From NCBI GenBank assembly GCA_029259835.1, contig JAJDEL010000716.1, positions 1 through 17,416 on the forward strand: DNA of 17,416 nucleotides, written 5' to 3'. The stretch is from Planctomicrobium sp. (lineage in GTDB: Bacteria; Planctomycetota; Planctomycetia; Planctomycetales; Planctomycetaceae). The position numbers were made by a program, and so were the translations under genes. Below the pieces are notes generated by a model. That model was not told the origin of the DNA and searched no databases. It was given only the letters and a program-made list of their open reading frames with translations. How positions within the stretch are numbered: the first letter of the stretch is position 1; the number at the start of each line of letters is the position of its first letter. Of the stretch, positions 14,895 to 17,416 are shown one piece after another.

Positions 14895-15509
14895 ATGACT
14901 GAGAACCATCAACCAGACCGGAATGATCTGGCAGATAGTTTGGTCAGTTCCGCTCGAACGAACCGTGTTGCGTTTGGCGAGCTGTTCGATCATTTCTATC
15001 CGCTCATTTTCGCATACTGCATGCGACGATTAGTCGTGCGCGCAGTCGCAGAAGATATCGCATCCGAAGTCTTCCTCAAGGTGGCCGCAAGCATTCGTGA
15101 ATTTTCCGGCCTTTGCGTGGAGGACTTTCGTCGATGGCTGTTTCGCATCGCAACCAACGAAATCAACGCTCATCTCCGGCAGTCGATCCGCCGTCAAGAG
15201 CTACTCAAAGCAGCCACTCAGATCGGAACAATCAGCATCAGCGTAAGTACCTCGTTGCTGAACGACGAAACCCTGATCGATTGGCAAGACCTGTACGAAG
15301 CGTTAGACGAATTAACGGAGCGCGAGCAGTCGATCATCTCGTTGCGATTCTTCGGCGGCCTGAAACACAATCAAATCGCCGATGTCCTGGAACTGAATTC
15401 GGGAGCGATTCGCGTCGCACTGAGCCGTGCCCTCAACAAGCTCCGCGACCGCCTCCGTGATCACGACATTCCTCGGCAACCGGCCTCTGAATCGCCGAGT
15501 GGAGATTAA
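14895..15509 (+). CDS. ECF-type RNA polymerase sigma factor
   Basis: 204 aa. It has the two-domain plan of extracytoplasmic-function sigma factors: region 2 (about 27-95) with FGELFDHFYPLIFAYCMRR and the AEDIASEVFLKV helix that recognises the -10 element, and region 4 (about 133-188) with LTEREQSIISLRFFGGLKHNQIADVL and a recognition helix SGAIRVALSRALNKLRDRL. It directs RNA polymerase to an envelope- or stress-related regulon that cannot be named from sequence. The ATG at 14895 has no Shine-Dalgarno sequence. The stop lies four bases before the next gene, a membrane protein likely to control it. The 201 bases upstream hold no clear promoter. Confidence 0.95.
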   Translation: MTENHQPDRNDLADSLVSSARTNRVAFGELFDHFYPLIFAYCMRRLVVRAVAEDIASEVFLKVAASIREFSGLCVEDFRRWLFRIATNEINAHLRQSIRRQELLKAATQIGTISISVSTSLLNDETLIDWQDLYEALDELTEREQSIISLRFFGGLKHNQIADVLELNSGAIRVALSRALNKLRDRLRDHDIPRQPASESPSGD

Positions 15510-15513
15510 CGAA

Positions 15514-16755
15514 ATGAGTAACAATCAACATCACGACTGGGACAAATTATTCGATCAGTTGCCGCTTGATGCGACCGTTCGCGATGAGCAGCGGGAACAA
15601 CTCAAGTCAGACGCCTTGGAAGTCTTCGACAACGAACAAACTCCGCCTACTCGAAAAACAACACTCCAGACCATAGGACACACTCTCATGAAATACAAAG
15701 CCCCCCATTGGACGACCGCCACAGTTCTCATCGCAGGAATGTTCTGGATGTTTCAATCCAGTAGCGATCCAGCTTTTGCAGTGGATGCTCTCGTTGAAAA
15801 TATGATGAAGGTAAAAACAGCTCGCTATGACATCGTCACGAATGTTGACGGCCTACCGACGCAGAAGATGAAAGCGTTTTTCCTCGAGCCTACTCATATG
15901 CGACAGGAAATGCCCGGCGGCTATATCAATATCTCCGACTGGACAGCCGGTAAAATGATCGGTCTCAATACGAAGACCAAGCAAGCCACCGTGTTCAACT
16001 TGATGAATATCTCTGAAGAAGCCAAAAAAGGAATGCAGTATGGGAATCAGTTTGAGGTGCTTCGTCAGTCCTTGCAAGCCGCGACAACCGATCCGAATTC
16101 CAAAGTCGTTCCACTGGGTGAGAAGCAGCTCAACGGCCGCACGGTCATCGGAATTCGCTTTGAAAATCCAGGCATGCCAATGACTCTTTGGGCCGATCCC
16201 GAAACTCAGTATCCCGTTCGCATTGAGTCAACGATGGTTGGACCTCCGAAGACCAAACTCGTGATGAAGAACTACGAGTTCAATGTCGAGTTAGACGAAT
16301 CTCTGTTTAGCTTGGAGATCCCAGATGGGTACGAAGTGATCGAAACCGACATAGATGCTTCACCAGCAATTGAGAGCGACTTCATTACGGCACTACGCAT
16401 GTGCTGCGAGGCTGCGGACGGCGAGTTTCCGACAGGCTTGGACACGGTTTCCATCGGAAAGTACTCGGCAATGTACCTCCAGCACATAGGCGCTGATCTG
16501 GAAAAAGGACCGACCGGTAAGCAATTGCAGGAAATCGTGAAACTTGCGCGCGGCTTTCAGTTTGTCGCCATGCTACCGAAAGAATCGAATGCTCACTATG
16601 CCGGTACCGGGACCAAACAAGGTGACAAGCAGCGCGCAATTTTCTGGTTCAAGCCTGCCGACTCGGAAAAATACCGTGTCGTGTTTGCCGACCTAACGAT
16701 CAAGGAATCGGACGAACCGCCAGAGGTTACTGGTGCAGTCAAACTCTCTAAGTAA
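15514..16755 (+). CDS. Single-pass membrane LolA/RseB-like protein, probable regulator of the adjacent sigma factor
   Basis: 413 aa from the ATG at 15514, preceded by GGAG nine bases upstream that lies in the end of the sigma gene. An in-frame ATG at 15427 would overlap the sigma coding sequence and is rejected. Residues 1-65 are cytoplasmic-like and polar (DWDKLFDQLPLD), one transmembrane helix spans about 66-81, and the rest should lie outside the cytoplasm. Residues about 88-275 follow the LolA/RseB lipoprotein-carrier fold (DALVENMMKVKTARYDIV, MRQEMPGG, TLWADPETQYPVRIE). A second conserved-looking domain occupies about 280-413. Such proteins are commonly encoded next to ECF sigma factors. 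The N-terminal part may bind the sigma factor and the outer domain may sense envelope state. That role is inferred from position, spacing and fold resemblance; no classic anti-sigma zinc motif is present. Confidence 0.85.
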   Translation: MSNNQHHDWDKLFDQLPLDATVRDEQREQLKSDALEVFDNEQTPPTRKTTLQTIGHTLMKYKAPHWTTATVLIAGMFWMFQSSSDPAFAVDALVENMMKVKTARYDIVTNVDGLPTQKMKAFFLEPTHMRQEMPGGYINISDWTAGKMIGLNTKTKQATVFNLMNISEEAKKGMQYGNQFEVLRQSLQAATTDPNSKVVPLGEKQLNGRTVIGIRFENPGMPMTLWADPETQYPVRIESTMVGPPKTKLVMKNYEFNVELDESLFSLEIPDGYEVIETDIDASPAIESDFITALRMCCEAADGEFPTGLDTVSIGKYSAMYLQHIGADLEKGPTGKQLQEIVKLARGFQFVAMLPKESNAHYAGTGTKQGDKQRAIFWFKPADSEKYRVVFADLTIKESDEPPEVTGAVKLSK

Positions 16756-16923
16756 GGAAGGGAGTGACCTAGCCAAGTAGATTGTAATTTTAGTAACAGC
16801 AGAGTGAGTGAAGTACACATATTTCCGACACAAGATAGGTTTGCGTACGTACTCCACTATTGACCAAGCTTCATCCACTCAAATTCACGGCAGGCGATAG
16901 GAATGTACGAACTCATGAACAAA

Positions 16924-17416
16924 TCAGTTGAGATGCCTCTCTTCTTTGAGTACATCCTGTAGCCAGGCGCGGGCATGTCGGCGATACTCACTAGTGCGAT
17001 GCATCCAGAGGTCAGTGTGCGGGTGAATGTACGGGCCTTCGGGGAAATCAAAGATTTTGCGAGTGGGCACGCCCAGGAAAGTGAAACGTGCCAGGTCCAG
17101 ATGGTTGATCAGATAGTCATCTCGCACCACGCTCGCACCTTGGCCGCATATGAGTACAGGCCGGTCCTTGAGGCGGGCGAGACGATTCAATGCCGAATCG
17201 CGGTCGCTTTCGGGATACCCCCATGTCCTCTGACCGTCAAAGTGATCGTGAGTGAACATACCTTTCCACAGGGCCGCAATTTCGTCGTCGGCAAGGCCGA
17301 TGTAGCTTGCACCGATGGCGCCTCGGGAGAAGCCGCAGACGAATACGCTCTCCATATCACCGCCGAATTCTTTGCAGATGCGCGGTAGTTGGACTTTGCA
17401 GTAATCCACAGTCGCC
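16924..17416 (-). CDS. Alpha/beta-hydrolase (esterase/PHB-depolymerase-like), N-terminal part outside window
   Basis: The reading frame is open to the right edge (about 163 codons visible), so the start is beyond the window; the internal GTG at 17409 is not a credible start. The nucleophile elbow VFVCGFSRGA fits G-x-S-x-G, with Ser about 28 residues from the internal GTG. LKDRPVLICGQGASVV marks the core strand before the acid region, and HPHTDLWMH probably carries the catalytic His. This matches the C-terminal half of serine esterases or dienelactone hydrolase/PHB-depolymerase-like enzymes; the substrate is unknown. It converges on the sigma-factor pair, with a 168-bp gap in which I see no clear terminator. 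Confidence 0.75.
   Translation of the reverse strand, partial: ATVDYCKVQLPRICKEFGGDMESVFVCGFSRGAIGASYIGLADDEIAALWKGMFTHDHFDGQRTWGYPESDRDSALNRLARLKDRPVLICGQGASVVRDDYLINHLDLARFTFLGVPTRKIFDFPEGPYIHPHTDLWMHRTSEYRRHARAWLQDVLKEERHLN

Noticed and set aside
15427..15513. Longer start for the LolA-like gene
   Set aside because: It would overlap the end of the sigma gene in another frame; the ATG at 15514 has a ribosome binding site and a typical four-base gap.

Overview
The window looks like chromosomal DNA of a planctomycete (phylum Planctomycetota, probably order Planctomycetales). This is inferred from gene content and style, not from a marker gene. Pointers are a large Ser/Thr kinase with a DFN motif and a multi-pass C-terminus, an ECF sigma factor followed directly by a LolA-fold membrane protein, several lipoproteins, a BamA-type outer-membrane assembly protein, and many start codons with no Shine-Dalgarno sequence. 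I see no tRNA, rRNA, transposase, integrase or CRISPR array. It reads as ordinary core/accessory chromosome, not a mobile island.

Left part, all on the minus strand (1-11004). Reading in the direction of transcription: a small two-helix zinc-ribbon membrane protein (10642-11004); a SbcD/Mre11/YhaO-like protein whose metal-binding motifs are all replaced (9218-10516); a large SbcC/Rad50/YhaN-like ATPase with a transmembrane hairpin in the middle of its coiled coil (5993-9139); a lipoprotein with a zinc-protease HExxH motif (4999-5853); a YpfJ-type membrane zinc metallopeptidase that probably starts at GTG (4000-4881); a receptor-like Ser/Thr kinase with about six C-terminal membrane segments (1743-3962); and the N-terminal POTRA half of BamA (1-1381, running off the left edge). 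Two copies of the same small palindromic repeat bracket the ATPase gene (5939-5977 and 9176-9214).

Right part, plus strand (11164-16755): a lipoprotein ending in a YHS/TRASH-like cysteine cluster, diverging from the zinc-ribbon gene; an intergenic region (12145-12449) with two perfect hairpins; a complete UvrD/PcrA helicase with its C-terminal Tudor-like tail; then an ECF sigma factor and, four bases later, a single-pass LolA/RseB-like protein that is probably its membrane regulator. At the right edge an alpha/beta-hydrolase fragment lies on the minus strand (16924-17416).

The most unusual part is the pair at 5993-10516. It has the layout of a Rad50-Mre11 (SbcC-SbcD, YhaN-YhaO) operon, but the nuclease partner seems to have lost every catalytic ligand while staying full length. 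The ATPase has a membrane hairpin where Rad50 carries its zinc hook. This suggests a membrane-tethered, non-nucleolytic Rad50-like machine. That is an inference and needs homolog comparison.
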